Of a stretch of 64,000 bases of DNA, positions 37,408 to 47,095 are shown piece by piece. Both the position numbers and the translations under genes were made by a program. The notes beneath the pieces are model-generated. The model saw only the letters and a list, made by a program, of their open reading frames with translations. It did no database searches and was not told the origin of the DNA. Source of the stretch: a bacterium (lineage in GTDB: Bacteria; Cyanobacteriota; Vampirovibrionia; Gastranaerophilales; Gastranaerophilaceae); contig JAFUEV010000045.1 in assembly GCA_017470245.1 (NCBI GenBank), positions 17,484-81,483 on the forward strand. The letters run 5' to 3'. Positions within the stretch are counted from its first letter, which is position 1. Each line of letters opens with the position of its first letter.

Positions 37408-38301
37408 TTATTCATAAAATCTCATATTTTGTAAACGTCTAATTCTATCATTAGTATCCGGATGAGTAGACATTAATTTTGCGAAAAAACTACCTTTAAA
37501 CGGGTTTGCGATATATAAAGGTTCTGTTGCTGCATTTGCCATTTGCATAGGATTTCCGTCATGACTTATTCTATACAAAGCTTTTGCAAGCAGCTGAGGA
37601 TTACCACATAGTTGTCCGCCTGTAGCATCAGCCATATATTCTCTTGACCTGGATACTGCCATTTTTATTAACATACTTACAAAAGGAACTGCTATTGATA
37701 ATACCATACCAATTAAAAACATTAATCCTATATTTTGATTTCTGCCTGATGAACCTCTATACATATATATGTTTCTTAAAGAAGTCGCTAAAATTGATAC
37801 ATACCCAAGCATTGTTGCAATAAATGTAGTTACAAGAATATCTTTATGAAGTATATGCGATAATTCATGCCCGATAACCCCGGATATTTCATCAAGAGGA
37901 ACTCCCCTTAACAAACCTGATGTTACAACAACTGCAGCATCCTTTTGGCTTCTGCCTGTAGCAAAAGCATTTAATGCCGGAGTATTAATATAATATAATT
38001 CCGGCATAATCATATTATTTCTGGCACACATATCCTGAACCATTTTGCAATATTCAGGATATTCATTAGGTGTCATAGGTATAGCATGATGAGATTTTAA
38101 TACAATAGATTTTGAAAAGAAGTATGAAAAAAAATTAGCACCTGCCGCTATAAGAAAAGATACAAATACACCTATCATTCCAAGATTATATATATCAGAA
38201 ATAATCCAACCTAAAATCATTATAAGTAGCGAAATTATAGATATAAAAACCGCTAATTTTAGTTCATTATAACGAATTGTACCAGCAACACTATATTCCA
38301 T
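37408..38301 (-). CDS. htpX: HtpX membrane zinc metalloprotease
   Basis: 297 residues, M48B type. Two N-terminal membrane segments (about 15-55), zinc motif HELSH in GVIGHELSHILHKD near 142-155, two more membrane segments, then the third ligand glutamate in SREYMADATGG near 225. HtpX degrades damaged membrane proteins. GGGAG precedes the ATG. It sits inside the polysaccharide cluster but is a quality-control gene. Confidence 0.95.
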   Translation of the reverse strand: MEYSVAGTIRYNELKLAVFISIISLLIMILGWIISDIYNLGMIGVFVSFLIAAGANFFSYFFSKSIVLKSHHAIPMTPNEYPEYCKMVQDMCARNNMIMPELYYINTPALNAFATGRSQKDAAVVVTSGLLRGVPLDEISGVIGHELSHILHKDILVTTFIATMLGYVSILATSLRNIYMYRGSSGRNQNIGLMFLIGMVLSIAVPFVSMLIKMAVSRSREYMADATGGQLCGNPQLLAKALYRISHDGNPMQMANAATEPLYIANPFKGSFFAKLMSTHPDTNDRIRRLQNMRFYE

Positions 38302-38323
38302 TATTAAAAACTCCCTACTCTAA

Positions 38324-40342
38324 TTATATTTCAATATTTTCTTTCCATATTATATTTGAAAGATTAATTTTTATCCATAATATGGTTATTACAGCTATTT
38401 TTTTCTTAGGATTAACCAATACATTGATGATATCTTTTCTGAACTTTGGATGATGTTGTTTATAGTCAATAACAGATTTTACAAAAGAATTAGACCTCAT
38501 ACGTGATATAAAAATATTCTCAGTATCAATTTTATCAAAGAACAAATATTTTAACGCATTTATATTATTAATTTTAGGCGCAAACTCTTTGTTTTCTTTA
38601 CCTGAATAACTATGTATAATATTTCCGATTAAATTTGCGGTATTTTCATCCACATTTTCAACTATGTAGTTTAAATACAAATTTACAAAAAATTGATTAT
38701 CAAAAGAAATACAAGGATATTCATTTTTATATTTATTTATTAAAGAAATATAGGCTTTTATACCATTAAGATATTCATTAAATTGCCAGTTATTAAATAC
38801 ATCAATATCAAACTGATCAAGGATTGGTTCAACTTTTTCATTTATTTCTTTATATCCTAAAGTTTGACCGTGAGGTGCTCTTGTAAAAAGTTCAACTATA
38901 TTACCAATTAAAGGTTTTTTTAGTGAAGAAAAATACTTACTATGTATGTTAACAGGGTGAAACAATGCAGTTGTTGAAAACATATAGTATGAAATTAAGT
39001 TTTTATCGTAAAAACTTCTGACAATTTTAGACATACAATTTTGAGAAAACCCTGAACCATCCAAGTCAACAAAAGCAATATTCTTTTCAATATTTTTAGT
39101 AATTTCCTGTTTTAAATATTTTAAAACCAATAGTTTTTTATCACTATTATTTTGCAAAAGGAGTTTAAAAAACTCATCACTATTTATTAATAATTCTCTA
39201 AATTTTGCAAGCTTAGTAGGGCCAAATCCTTTTGTATAATTATGAAATTTAGACGGAAGGATTTTTAAAAAGTCCTTTTTATTCAAATTACAAACACTAT
39301 CTATTTTTTGATGTGTCCATAATAATGAGATGACGAATTGTTTTCTTAGTTCAATATCATTAATATCAAAAGTTGTACGCCAAGCCTTTCTTGAACCGTA
39401 AAGATATTCTGTCGTAATTTGAGGATAATCATCTTTTATTATAATATCTGCAATTTCTTTTAATATATACCCATCACGTGCTATAAAATAAAGGCAATTA
39501 ATATTGTTCTTATCAGACTGTTCAAGAACCCATTTTATATACGGATAAAAGAAAACACCTGCGAGTGATACACCTAATTGAAATTTTTCATTTCTATTTT
39601 TACTTAACAATCTGACATTTTTTGCACAGCCTATTGTTAATTGAACAAATACATTGTTTGCATATTTATCTAATGCATATTTTTCGTATTCTTTAAACTC
39701 AACATAATTATATAATTGAGTATTAATACCAAATTTTAAAGGAACATCATAATCAGATTTTATATTATCTCCTATATGAAGCCAGTTAGAATATTCAACT
39801 TTTTCTATACTATGAACATACTCATAAATTCCGCCCTTTGACTTCATATACCCGACTGATGAAGAAAGATAAATTTTTATATTTTCAAATACTTTACTAA
39901 ATGAACATAAAACACCTTTTATGACAGAATATGGCAAATACATATCAGATATTAAAACAACACGTTTACCTTCATTAACTAATTTTTCAATCTTTTCAAT
40001 ATTCTCATTAATCGGAATGAGATTTTTTATTTCTATCTCTGTTTCCAACTCTTTTAAAATATCAGCTATTTGAATAGGTAAATTATAATTAAGAGAAAAT
40101 CTGTTATATATTTCTTCAATGGTAATATCGGACGGAATAAGTTCGGTTTCATTGATTTGGCGCAATTGTAATTCTGAATTTATTCTGTACTCAAAAAAGT
40201 TTTCTTTAATATCATCCGGAATATTATTATATTTATTATCAGTATTAATTATATGCTTAATAATTGCAAAAATACCTTTAGGAGTTGCAACTTTACGGGT
40301 TATAAGCGTATCAAAAATGTCAAATGAATATAGTTCAATCAT
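38324..40342 (-). CDS. HAD-superfamily protein of surface polysaccharide clusters (COG5610-like)
   Basis: 672 residues. HAD motif I SFDIFDTLITR at 5-15, motif II VLISDMYLP near 136-144, and the IGDNIKSDYDVP motif near 193-204 give a complete phosphatase core in residues 1-220. A long C-terminal region follows with FIARDGYILKE near 285 and a second acidic segment near 430. Such proteins accompany teichoic-acid-like or capsular glycosyltransferases. It starts five bases after the stop of the CDP-glycerol-type transferase, so the two are one operon. Confidence 0.8.
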   Translation of the reverse strand: MIELYSFDIFDTLITRKVATPKGIFAIIKHIINTDNKYNNIPDDIKENFFEYRINSELQLRQINETELIPSDITIEEIYNRFSLNYNLPIQIADILKELETEIEIKNLIPINENIEKIEKLVNEGKRVVLISDMYLPYSVIKGVLCSFSKVFENIKIYLSSSVGYMKSKGGIYEYVHSIEKVEYSNWLHIGDNIKSDYDVPLKFGINTQLYNYVEFKEYEKYALDKYANNVFVQLTIGCAKNVRLLSKNRNEKFQLGVSLAGVFFYPYIKWVLEQSDKNNINCLYFIARDGYILKEIADIIIKDDYPQITTEYLYGSRKAWRTTFDINDIELRKQFVISLLWTHQKIDSVCNLNKKDFLKILPSKFHNYTKGFGPTKLAKFRELLINSDEFFKLLLQNNSDKKLLVLKYLKQEITKNIEKNIAFVDLDGSGFSQNCMSKIVRSFYDKNLISYYMFSTTALFHPVNIHSKYFSSLKKPLIGNIVELFTRAPHGQTLGYKEINEKVEPILDQFDIDVFNNWQFNEYLNGIKAYISLINKYKNEYPCISFDNQFFVNLYLNYIVENVDENTANLIGNIIHSYSGKENKEFAPKINNINALKYLFFDKIDTENIFISRMRSNSFVKSVIDYKQHHPKFRKDIINVLVNPKKKIAVITILWIKINLSNIIWKENIEI

Positions 40343-40347
40343 ACTTC

Positions 40348-41604
40348 TTATCCGTTCATAACCTTTAATATAAATTCAACTATTCGCTTACAACAATTTA
40401 TATCATTTTCGTGCCCCATTGATAATAAAAACTTATCACAATTAACTTTAAAATCATAAATGTTCAAATTTAAAATTTGTTGTGTTAATTCTCCGTTATC
40501 GGTTGATACGGGTGAAGGTAATGTTGAAAGCGGGTAATAAAATCCGTTTTCATATTTATCAATATCAGTAGCATATATAAATGAAGGTTTTTTTAATATT
40601 GTATATTCAGGAATACAAGAGCTGTAATCACTTATTAACATATCAGAAGCAACCAATAATTCCTGCATATCGGGATATGCAGAAACATTAATAACTTCAT
40701 TAATATCATATAAAGCATTAAATATTTCTTTAGGCATTAAATAATGAGGTCGAATTAATACAGACCAATCACAATTATATTTTTGTCTTAAAGTCTTTTT
40801 AAGCAATCTGATATCAATATTATAACAGTCACAACGCTTATCCGTTCTCCACGTTGGAGCATAAAGTAAGATTTTATTTTCAGAAGGAATATTATAATAT
40901 GATTTTATTTTATCAATGAAATCAATTTGATTTTCATAGAAAATAACATCTCTGGCTTTTCCTAACTTAACAACATTACCATAGCCCCAAAATGCCGATT
41001 TATAAAAAACTTCTTCAAATTTACTGTCTGCAATAAAATAATCAGTATTTGCAGCTACAATTTTTTGCCATTTTGCCCAGCCAAGAGATTCATAAGCCTT
41101 GTTATTTTTAACATCATTACTTTCACGTTTTATACCCATAGAACCATGCCAGGTTTGAATACAAACAGTTTCTTTATTCTTTAACAAGCCTTTTTTATAC
41201 AATAGGAAAGGATTTGCATTAATAACCCAAACCTTGGCTGTCATCATTTCAAATAAAGCTTTTAAAGAAAGATACTTTACTATTCTGAAACGTTTGGGAA
41301 TAAGAGTTCTATCTGTTCCCATATTTCTAATCCAAACAAAATCCAGTTTTTTATTGTCTGATTTTAAAAACTCATTCGCAATATACTTTGGATTATCAGC
41401 ATATTGCCAATTAGTAAGATTGATAAATACTATTTTATTTTTCTTTACTTTAAAAAACAAATGAATAAAATAACAGAAAATATGCTCTAAAATATATTTA
41501 GGTTCACTTTTCGGACGATTAAACTTAAAATTTATCCCCAAAACAGAAATAAAAACTTTTTCATCAATATTATCAATAGAAAAAATATATTTTAATATTT
41601 TCAT
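40348..41604 (-). CDS. CDP-glycerol glycerophosphotransferase family (TagB/TagF-like)
   Basis: 418 residues. The family motifs are clear: QTWHGSMGIKRE near 152, YAPTWR near 250, RPHYLM near 288 and ISDYSSCIPEY near 325. Members transfer polyol-phosphate or related units to build teichoic-acid-like polymers; in Gram-negatives they serve capsule or LPS decoration. No Shine-Dalgarno is obvious. Together with the HAD protein downstream it suggests a phosphodiester-linked surface glycan. Confidence 0.85.
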   Translation of the reverse strand: MKILKYIFSIDNIDEKVFISVLGINFKFNRPKSEPKYILEHIFCYFIHLFFKVKKNKIVFINLTNWQYADNPKYIANEFLKSDNKKLDFVWIRNMGTDRTLIPKRFRIVKYLSLKALFEMMTAKVWVINANPFLLYKKGLLKNKETVCIQTWHGSMGIKRESNDVKNNKAYESLGWAKWQKIVAANTDYFIADSKFEEVFYKSAFWGYGNVVKLGKARDVIFYENQIDFIDKIKSYYNIPSENKILLYAPTWRTDKRCDCYNIDIRLLKKTLRQKYNCDWSVLIRPHYLMPKEIFNALYDINEVINVSAYPDMQELLVASDMLISDYSSCIPEYTILKKPSFIYATDIDKYENGFYYPLSTLPSPVSTDNGELTQQILNLNIYDFKVNCDKFLLSMGHENDINCCKRIVEFILKVMNG

Positions 41605-41730
41605 TATTCTAAACTTTTAAACCAAAATAACTTTAATTATACAATTAAAAGTGTTCAATGCAATTATTATTACAATGATTGTTTAAATATCTTAAATTAT
41701 GATAGAATTTCTAAAGATTAGGGTTGATAG

Positions 41731-42786
41731 ATGGAATTTTTAAAAAATTATATAAAATCAATGCGATTATATTATGCATTTGTAACATTAACCTGCGGTT
41801 GGGCAGGTGTTGCAGCATTCCAGTACAAAAGTACATACGGTAATAATATTTTAGAGTCTTATTCGACTGAATTTTATAATACTATTCCTTTTTTAATAGA
41901 CAAAATTATTGTTTTAACAATAATGTTCGTTGGTTGGGGTGTTAATCAAATTGTAAACGATTATATGGGATTAAAAGAGGACAGAATAAATGCCCCTGAG
42001 CGTCCGATGGTTACTGGAAAATTAAAACCAATTCCGGCATTATCCGTTAGTTTATTTGTTATTTTAATTGCAGTTGTATGGTCAATATATAAAAATCCGG
42101 TAAGTTTAATTCCTCTTTTAGGTGGAGTAATAATGAATATGATATATTCCGTTGCTAAAGGATACGGGATATTAGGAAATATAACTTTTGGTTTAAGTAT
42201 TTCAAGTTGTATGGTATATTCATATACTGTTTTGGGCGGGAATTTAAAAGATTTTTTTACAGATAATTATACATTATTTCCATGGATATATGTTGTTATA
42301 TTCAATATGATTATGACTTATTACACCTATTTTAAGGACTATAATGGAGATAAAGCATCAAATAAGAATACTTTAGTTGTGAAATTAGGTTTAAAAAGAG
42401 CCTCTTTCCTCGGATTATTTTTATCGGCAATACCTATTATAATGTTTGCCAGTTCTAAACTTTTAGGTGATTTTGTTAATGCTTATCCGTCAATTCAGGT
42501 TAAATATTATATAATATCATACCTTATCGCAGGACTTTTATTTATCTATACAGGTTTCTTATACTACAAGACAAATACGGGAGACAAAACTTATTTTAAT
42601 TTAAAATATAATTTTGCGGCTTTAAGTGCTTGTCAGGCGGCAATTGTTTCTTTCTATTGTTCAATAGGAAATTTCAATTATGAAAAATCAGCAATATATA
42701 ATTTAGAAGGATTAATTCTCACAATAATAAGTGTTATAAGTGTATTAACGATTTTTAAATTGGGGTATAAAAATGCAAAATCATAA
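41731..42786 (+). CDS. UbiA-family prenyltransferase
   Basis: 351 residues with eight to nine membrane segments. Asp-rich motif 1 is NDYMGLKED (near residues 75-83, so the usual NDxxDxxxD has Gly for the middle Asp), followed by the typical RINAPERPMVTG; motif 2 is KDYNGDKASNKNTL near 202-215. The family moves prenyl groups onto aromatic rings or glycerol phosphates in the membrane. AGGGTTG precedes the ATG. It heads five overlapping genes (radical SAM, lipid kinase, ThiL-like, flavin oxidoreductase), suggesting an isoprenoid-derived product. The acceptor is unknown. Confidence 0.85.
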   Translation: MEFLKNYIKSMRLYYAFVTLTCGWAGVAAFQYKSTYGNNILESYSTEFYNTIPFLIDKIIVLTIMFVGWGVNQIVNDYMGLKEDRINAPERPMVTGKLKPIPALSVSLFVILIAVVWSIYKNPVSLIPLLGGVIMNMIYSVAKGYGILGNITFGLSISSCMVYSYTVLGGNLKDFFTDNYTLFPWIYVVIFNMIMTYYTYFKDYNGDKASNKNTLVVKLGLKRASFLGLFLSAIPIIMFASSKLLGDFVNAYPSIQVKYYIISYLIAGLLFIYTGFLYYKTNTGDKTYFNLKYNFAALSACQAAIVSFYCSIGNFNYEKSAIYNLEGLILTIISVISVLTIFKLGYKNAKS

Positions 42787-44044
42787 TAACGGAAGTTGTT
42801 CAATATTTGTTAAAACATTTATGTATTTAAAAATCGGATTACACGTAATAATAAAATACAGAAAACATTTTTCACCATCATTTGTCTATCACGCTGCAAT
42901 ACTGTTATTTTCATTTTGGCACAATAAAATGATTAAACTTGCAAACGGGACATATAAATTACACTTATATATACCGGCATACCCAACAAGAGCTTTTTTT
43001 AAGTCTGTAGAAGATAAACTTATTGAAAATCCGCCAAGACCGATAACTATAGTTTATTCCGTAACAAAAGCCTGCACTTATAAATGCGGCCATTGCTACC
43101 AAAGAAAAGACAAAGGAGCCGACATTCCTAAAGATTTAATGCTAAAAACAATAAAAGACATAACTGATGCAGGCGTGACTTTTTTAAACATAGAAGGCGG
43201 AGATGCCTTTTTAAGATTTGATGATTTATGTGCAATTTTAGATAGCATTGATGACAGTGTTGAAGTTTGGATAAATACAACAGGTGCAAATGTTACAAAA
43301 GAAAAACTACTTATACTAAAAGAAAAAGGTTGCTATGGATATATGGTATCACTCCACGGAGACACAAAAGAAAAACATGATTCATTTGTAGGTATAGATG
43401 GTGCATTTGAACAAGCAATTAATACGTTGAAATTATGTCATGAATTAGGCATTGGAGCTGCAATAAATACAGTTCTTGAACAAGAAAAAATAAATGACGG
43501 TTCTTTTATCAGATTAATGGATATAGCGAAAGATTTAAAAGTAAATTTTGTTCAACTTATACACCCAAAAAGAGCAGGTTTATGGCTCGGAAATGATAAT
43601 CTTGCAGACGGTGATAAAAATACAATAGAATATGTTTTAAAAGCCCATAAATATTATAATAATTCATTCAGAAGTAAATATCCGGCACTACCGGCTCAAG
43701 TAGAAGAAGAGCACCCAAATAAATTCGGATGTACAGCAGGAGGTGTAGACAGATTTTATATAGGTGCCTCAGGAGAAGTTCAACCCTGTGAATTTCTCAA
43801 TATATCTTTCGGAAATATAAAAGAAGAAAGCTTTGCCGTAATTTTTGCAAGAATGAGAGAATATTTTAAAGTTCCATGTCAAGATTGGCTTTGTACAACA
43901 CAAGCAGGAGCAATATCAGATTTAATGAAAAAATATAATTTGGACAAAACACCTATTCCTTTTGAATATACACAAGAACTTTTAAAAGAATGGAACAGGG
44001 GTGAAAAAACTAAATTATATAAAAAACTGGGGTTATATCAATAA
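42773..44044 (+). CDS. Radical SAM protein in the UbiA operon
   Basis: 423 residues. A hydrophobic, basic N-terminal region (1-90) may sit on the membrane. The cluster motif is CTYKCGHC (Cys101, 105, 108), with EGGDAFLR for SAM binding, and a C-terminal cysteine set (FGCTAGG, QPCEF, PCQDWLC) that suggests an auxiliary cluster. It overlaps the prenyltransferase gene by 14 bases and the lipid kinase gene by one (TAATG). Chemistry unknown; C-methylation, C-C bond formation or ring rearrangement are the family options. Confidence 0.85.
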   Translation: MQNHNNGSCSIFVKTFMYLKIGLHVIIKYRKHFSPSFVYHAAILLFSFWHNKMIKLANGTYKLHLYIPAYPTRAFFKSVEDKLIENPPRPITIVYSVTKACTYKCGHCYQRKDKGADIPKDLMLKTIKDITDAGVTFLNIEGGDAFLRFDDLCAILDSIDDSVEVWINTTGANVTKEKLLILKEKGCYGYMVSLHGDTKEKHDSFVGIDGAFEQAINTLKLCHELGIGAAINTVLEQEKINDGSFIRLMDIAKDLKVNFVQLIHPKRAGLWLGNDNLADGDKNTIEYVLKAHKYYNNSFRSKYPALPAQVEEEHPNKFGCTAGGVDRFYIGASGEVQPCEFLNISFGNIKEESFAVIFARMREYFKVPCQDWLCTTQAGAISDLMKKYNLDKTPIPFEYTQELLKEWNRGEKTKLYKKLGLYQ

Positions 44045-44916
44045 TGACTAATAAAAATGATATTCTTTTAATTAAAAACCCTGTTTCAAGAAGCAGAAAA
44101 GGCAAAAAAAATTGGAAATACTTTTCAGATTTTGACGGGATTATTACAAAATCAAGAGAAAATGCAATTGATATTGTAAGTTCAACAAATAAGAAAGTAA
44201 TAGCCGCAGTTGGCGGTGACGGAACAATAAATCAATGCGTAAACGGCATAATGAACACAGGCGGAGAAAAAATATTATCAGTATTATATTCGGGAACCAG
44301 CCCTGATTTTTGCAAATTTCACAACATTCCTATTAATCCGAATGAAGCCGTTAAAATACTAAAAGAAGGGAATATAAAAGAAGTAGATGTTTGTTCTTTA
44401 ACAACAAAAGACAATAAAAACTACTGGTTTTCTTCAGGAAGTAATATAGGTTTAGGCGTTAAGGTTGCAGGTACATCAAATAAAATAAGATGGCTATTCG
44501 GAGACTTTTTAGGTACACTCATTGCACTAATATATGCAATAAGTTCATCAAAGCCATTTAATGCAAAAGTTAAAATAAATAATGAGGAAAAAGAATTAAA
44601 TAATATTTGGCATTTATTTGTAATTAAAAATAATCATATAGCATCTGGATTAAAACTAAATGTAAATAATACTGATGATAATGGTATAATTTATGTTGTT
44701 TCAATAAAAAATGACAACATAAAAAATTTAATAAAAAACATAGTTGCACTATATAAAGGTAATATTAATAAAGAAAATATTGTTGGTTTTGGTAATGAAG
44801 TGTATATAGAAACAAATCCTAATCAATATATAGAATTTGACGGGGATGCATATTATTCAATAACAACTCCGATAACAATAAAATGTCATAGAAAGGCATT
44901 AAAACTAATAAAATGA
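44044..44916 (+). CDS. Diacylglycerol-kinase-family lipid kinase
   Basis: 290 residues. The nucleotide motif AVGGDGTINQCVNG near 57-70 and the SGTSPDFCKF segment near 90-100 identify the DagK/YegS/sphingosine kinase fold. Members phosphorylate lipid hydroxyls such as diacylglycerol, undecaprenol or isoprenoid alcohols. Overlaps of one base upstream and four downstream (ATGA) tie it to the UbiA operon, where it may phosphorylate a prenol or a glycerolipid. Confidence 0.85.
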   Translation: MTNKNDILLIKNPVSRSRKGKKNWKYFSDFDGIITKSRENAIDIVSSTNKKVIAAVGGDGTINQCVNGIMNTGGEKILSVLYSGTSPDFCKFHNIPINPNEAVKILKEGNIKEVDVCSLTTKDNKNYWFSSGSNIGLGVKVAGTSNKIRWLFGDFLGTLIALIYAISSSKPFNAKVKINNEEKELNNIWHLFVIKNNHIASGLKLNVNNTDDNGIIYVVSIKNDNIKNLIKNIVALYKGNINKENIVGFGNEVYIETNPNQYIEFDGDAYYSITTPITIKCHRKALKLIK

Positions 44917-45776
44917 AAGAATATGAAATAATATCAAAGTTATTCCCAAATACAAAAGACTTGTTTCTGTCAGATGCACAAATTGTAGAAATTAACGGTC
45001 AGAAATGGGGTATTACTTGCGATGAATTTTCATTTGAAGAAGATTTATTTACACAAAACCAACCATACACGTTAGGACAAAATTTGGTCAGTGCAACATT
45101 AAGTGACTTATATGCAACAGGTTGTAAGCCGATTTTTTATGAACATGCGCTTGTTTTTCCCAAAGATAAAAATAATGAATGGTGTGAACAACTGGCACTT
45201 GGAATAAAAGATACGTTAAATAAAGCAAACTGCACTTTGATAGGCGGGGATACAGGGCAATCAAGAAAATTTCGATACACAGGTATTGCTTTAGGAATGC
45301 AAATAAAAAATATTTCAAGAATATTCCCTGACAAAGAACAAAATTTATATATTACAGGACATCTCGGAGATGCAAATGAAGCAATTATAAAGCGCAGACC
45401 GACTCCTTTATTTGAGTTACGTGAAATTCCTGAAAATGCACTTGCTTGCATAGATACAAGCGGAGGTTTTATGGATGCAATATGGTTATTACACGGCATA
45501 AATCCTAATTTCAAAATAGAAATAGAAAATCCGCCTTGTAAAGACATAGGGTATTTATTTGCAGGAGCCGGTGAATATGAATTGTTATATACTTCCGATA
45601 AAGAAGATGAAAAAGCAATAAAAATAGGGAAAGTAATACCTAATCAAACAGGAGTATTTCTAAACGGGAAAGACGTAAAATCTGCCCCACCGGACCCAAG
45701 AGCTTACCGTTCAATTATATCATATATTCTTGCTGTAAAAAGACAAGTAAAGGGATTTTATGAACATAACAGATAG
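44913..45776 (+). CDS. ThiL/AIR synthase-related protein
   Basis: 287 residues. ITCDEFSFEEDLF near 30-43, the helix SATLSDLYATGCKP near 61-74 and LIGGDTGQS near 110 follow the pattern of ThiL (thiamine monophosphate kinase), HypE and PurM proteins, which bind ATP at an acidic dimer interface. The usual DxxVEGVHF start of ThiL is altered, so a thiamine role is not assured and another small-molecule phosphorylation is possible. It overlaps both neighbours in the UbiA operon. Confidence 0.7.
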   Translation: MKEYEIISKLFPNTKDLFLSDAQIVEINGQKWGITCDEFSFEEDLFTQNQPYTLGQNLVSATLSDLYATGCKPIFYEHALVFPKDKNNEWCEQLALGIKDTLNKANCTLIGGDTGQSRKFRYTGIALGMQIKNISRIFPDKEQNLYITGHLGDANEAIIKRRPTPLFELREIPENALACIDTSGGFMDAIWLLHGINPNFKIEIENPPCKDIGYLFAGAGEYELLYTSDKEDEKAIKIGKVIPNQTGVFLNGKDVKSAPPDPRAYRSIISYILAVKRQVKGFYEHNR

Positions 45777-46884
45777 AATAGTTCGCTCCGCAAGCATAGA
45801 AAATATGGCAGATGAAAACGGAACAGTTAATATAGATACTTTATCAAGATTATATAAAAATATTTCAGCAAGAATAATAATAACAGGCTTTACCGCAGTT
45901 AGTGAAAACGGCAGAGCCATGCAAAAACTGCAAGCGGGTATATACAATGATACTCAAGAAAATGCTTGGAAAGAACTGGTTGAAAAACTTAAAAAAGAAA
46001 CACCCGATAAACAACTTATTATACAACTTGCACATACGGGAAGGCAAACAACAAGAGCAAATGCAGTCGGTGCATCAAATAAAATATGTACATACTTTAG
46101 AAATATAGTAAAACCTTTAACAACAGAAGAAGCCGAAGCAGTTATAAATGATTTTGCCTATGCAGCATTGAGAGCTCAAAGAGCAGGTTTTGACGGCTGT
46201 CAGGTTCATGCAGCACACGGATATCTGATACATCAATTTCTATCAAAACATACAAATAACAGAAACGACATATATGAAGACGGAACACTATTTCTTGAAA
46301 AAATACTAAAAAAAATCAGATATGCCTGCGGTGATAATTTTCAAATCTGGATAAAAGTAAGTGCTGAAGATGATACTGGCTGGGATGTTCAAAGTACAAT
46401 TGAAACTTTAATACGAGTAGAAAAGTATCTGGATAACATTGAAGTATCATACGGAACAATGGAATATGCTCTAAATATAATAAGAGGTGGATTTCCTGCG
46501 GATATAGTATTTAAAGTTAATCCGCTATTCAACAGTTTTCCTCAAATAATAAAATATCTGGCAAAATTATTACTAATTCCGAGATATAAAAAGATTTTCA
46601 AACCATTTACATATAACTATAATTTGGAATTTGCAAAAGAAATAAAAAAGAATGTAAAAACTTCGATAACGGTTGTAGGTGGAATTAGAAAACTTGATGA
46701 CATTGAAATGATTTTAAATTCAGGCATGGATTATGTAAGTATGAGCAGACCTTTTATATGTGAACCAGACCTTGTTAATAAAATAAAATGCGGTCAATGG
46801 TCTGAATCAAAATGTACAAATTGTAACCTTTGCACAATATATTGTGATAGTGAGAATCCGATACACTGCTATGTTTATAATTAG
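45760..46884 (+). CDS. NADH:flavin oxidoreductase, Old Yellow Enzyme family
   Basis: 374 residues. FMN barrel motifs: QLAHTGRQT near 90-98, HAAHGYLIHQFLSKHTNNR near 149-167 and the C-terminal phosphate loop MSRPFICEPDLV near 327-338. Four cysteines after that (CTNCNLCTIYC) could bind a 4Fe-4S cluster, as in 2,4-dienoyl-CoA reductase-type members. It would reduce an activated C=C bond. The start overlaps the ThiL-like stop by 17 bases, with AAGGGA upstream. It ends the five-gene operon at a hairpin. Confidence 0.87.
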   Translation: MNITDRIVRSASIENMADENGTVNIDTLSRLYKNISARIIITGFTAVSENGRAMQKLQAGIYNDTQENAWKELVEKLKKETPDKQLIIQLAHTGRQTTRANAVGASNKICTYFRNIVKPLTTEEAEAVINDFAYAALRAQRAGFDGCQVHAAHGYLIHQFLSKHTNNRNDIYEDGTLFLEKILKKIRYACGDNFQIWIKVSAEDDTGWDVQSTIETLIRVEKYLDNIEVSYGTMEYALNIIRGGFPADIVFKVNPLFNSFPQIIKYLAKLLLIPRYKKIFKPFTYNYNLEFAKEIKKNVKTSITVVGGIRKLDDIEMILNSGMDYVSMSRPFICEPDLVNKIKCGQWSESKCTNCNLCTIYCDSENPIHCYVYN

Positions 46885-46898
46885 TGTTTAATAATGGT

Positions 46899-46926
46899 CA
46901 AGCCGACAATAACTATTGCCGGCTTG
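46899..46926 (+). terminator. Hairpin after the UbiA operon
   Basis: CAAGCCG (46899-46905) pairs with CGGCTTG (46920-46926); after one A-C mismatch the inner bases pair as well. The T-run after it is weak, so termination may be partial. Confidence 0.6.
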
Positions 46927-46934
46927 CTATATTA

Positions 46935-46998
46935 TATGAAAAAATTTACGGAACTCACTTTTTACTCCTAACTTAATACTCTCGTAAAGTTTTTCATA
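46935..46998. repeat. 16-base inverted repeat
   Basis: 46935-46950 (TATGAAAAAATTTACG) and 46983-46998 are inverted copies with one mismatch, with 32 bases between. It lies between the UbiA operon and the DUF1292 gene, outside any coding region. Confidence 0.55.
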
Positions 46999-47040
46999 AA
47001 TATAATATATTTAAGTTTTTTTAAATAAAAAAATTGCCAT

Positions 47041-47076
47041 AAAAAAAGACTAAAATTTAATAAAATTTTAGTCTTT
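47041..47076 (-). terminator. Intrinsic terminator of the DUF1292 operon
   Basis: A perfect 14-bp stem (47045-47058 with 47063-47076), loop of four bases, and seven Ts on the minus strand (47047-47041). It lies 20 bases past the stop at 47096. Confidence 0.88.
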
Positions 47077-47095
47077 ATATTATGTGTTAATTAAA

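Noticed and set aside
45088..45547. Minus-strand open frames opposite the ThiL-like gene
   Set aside because: They are shadows of a gene with clear family motifs in an overlapping operon.
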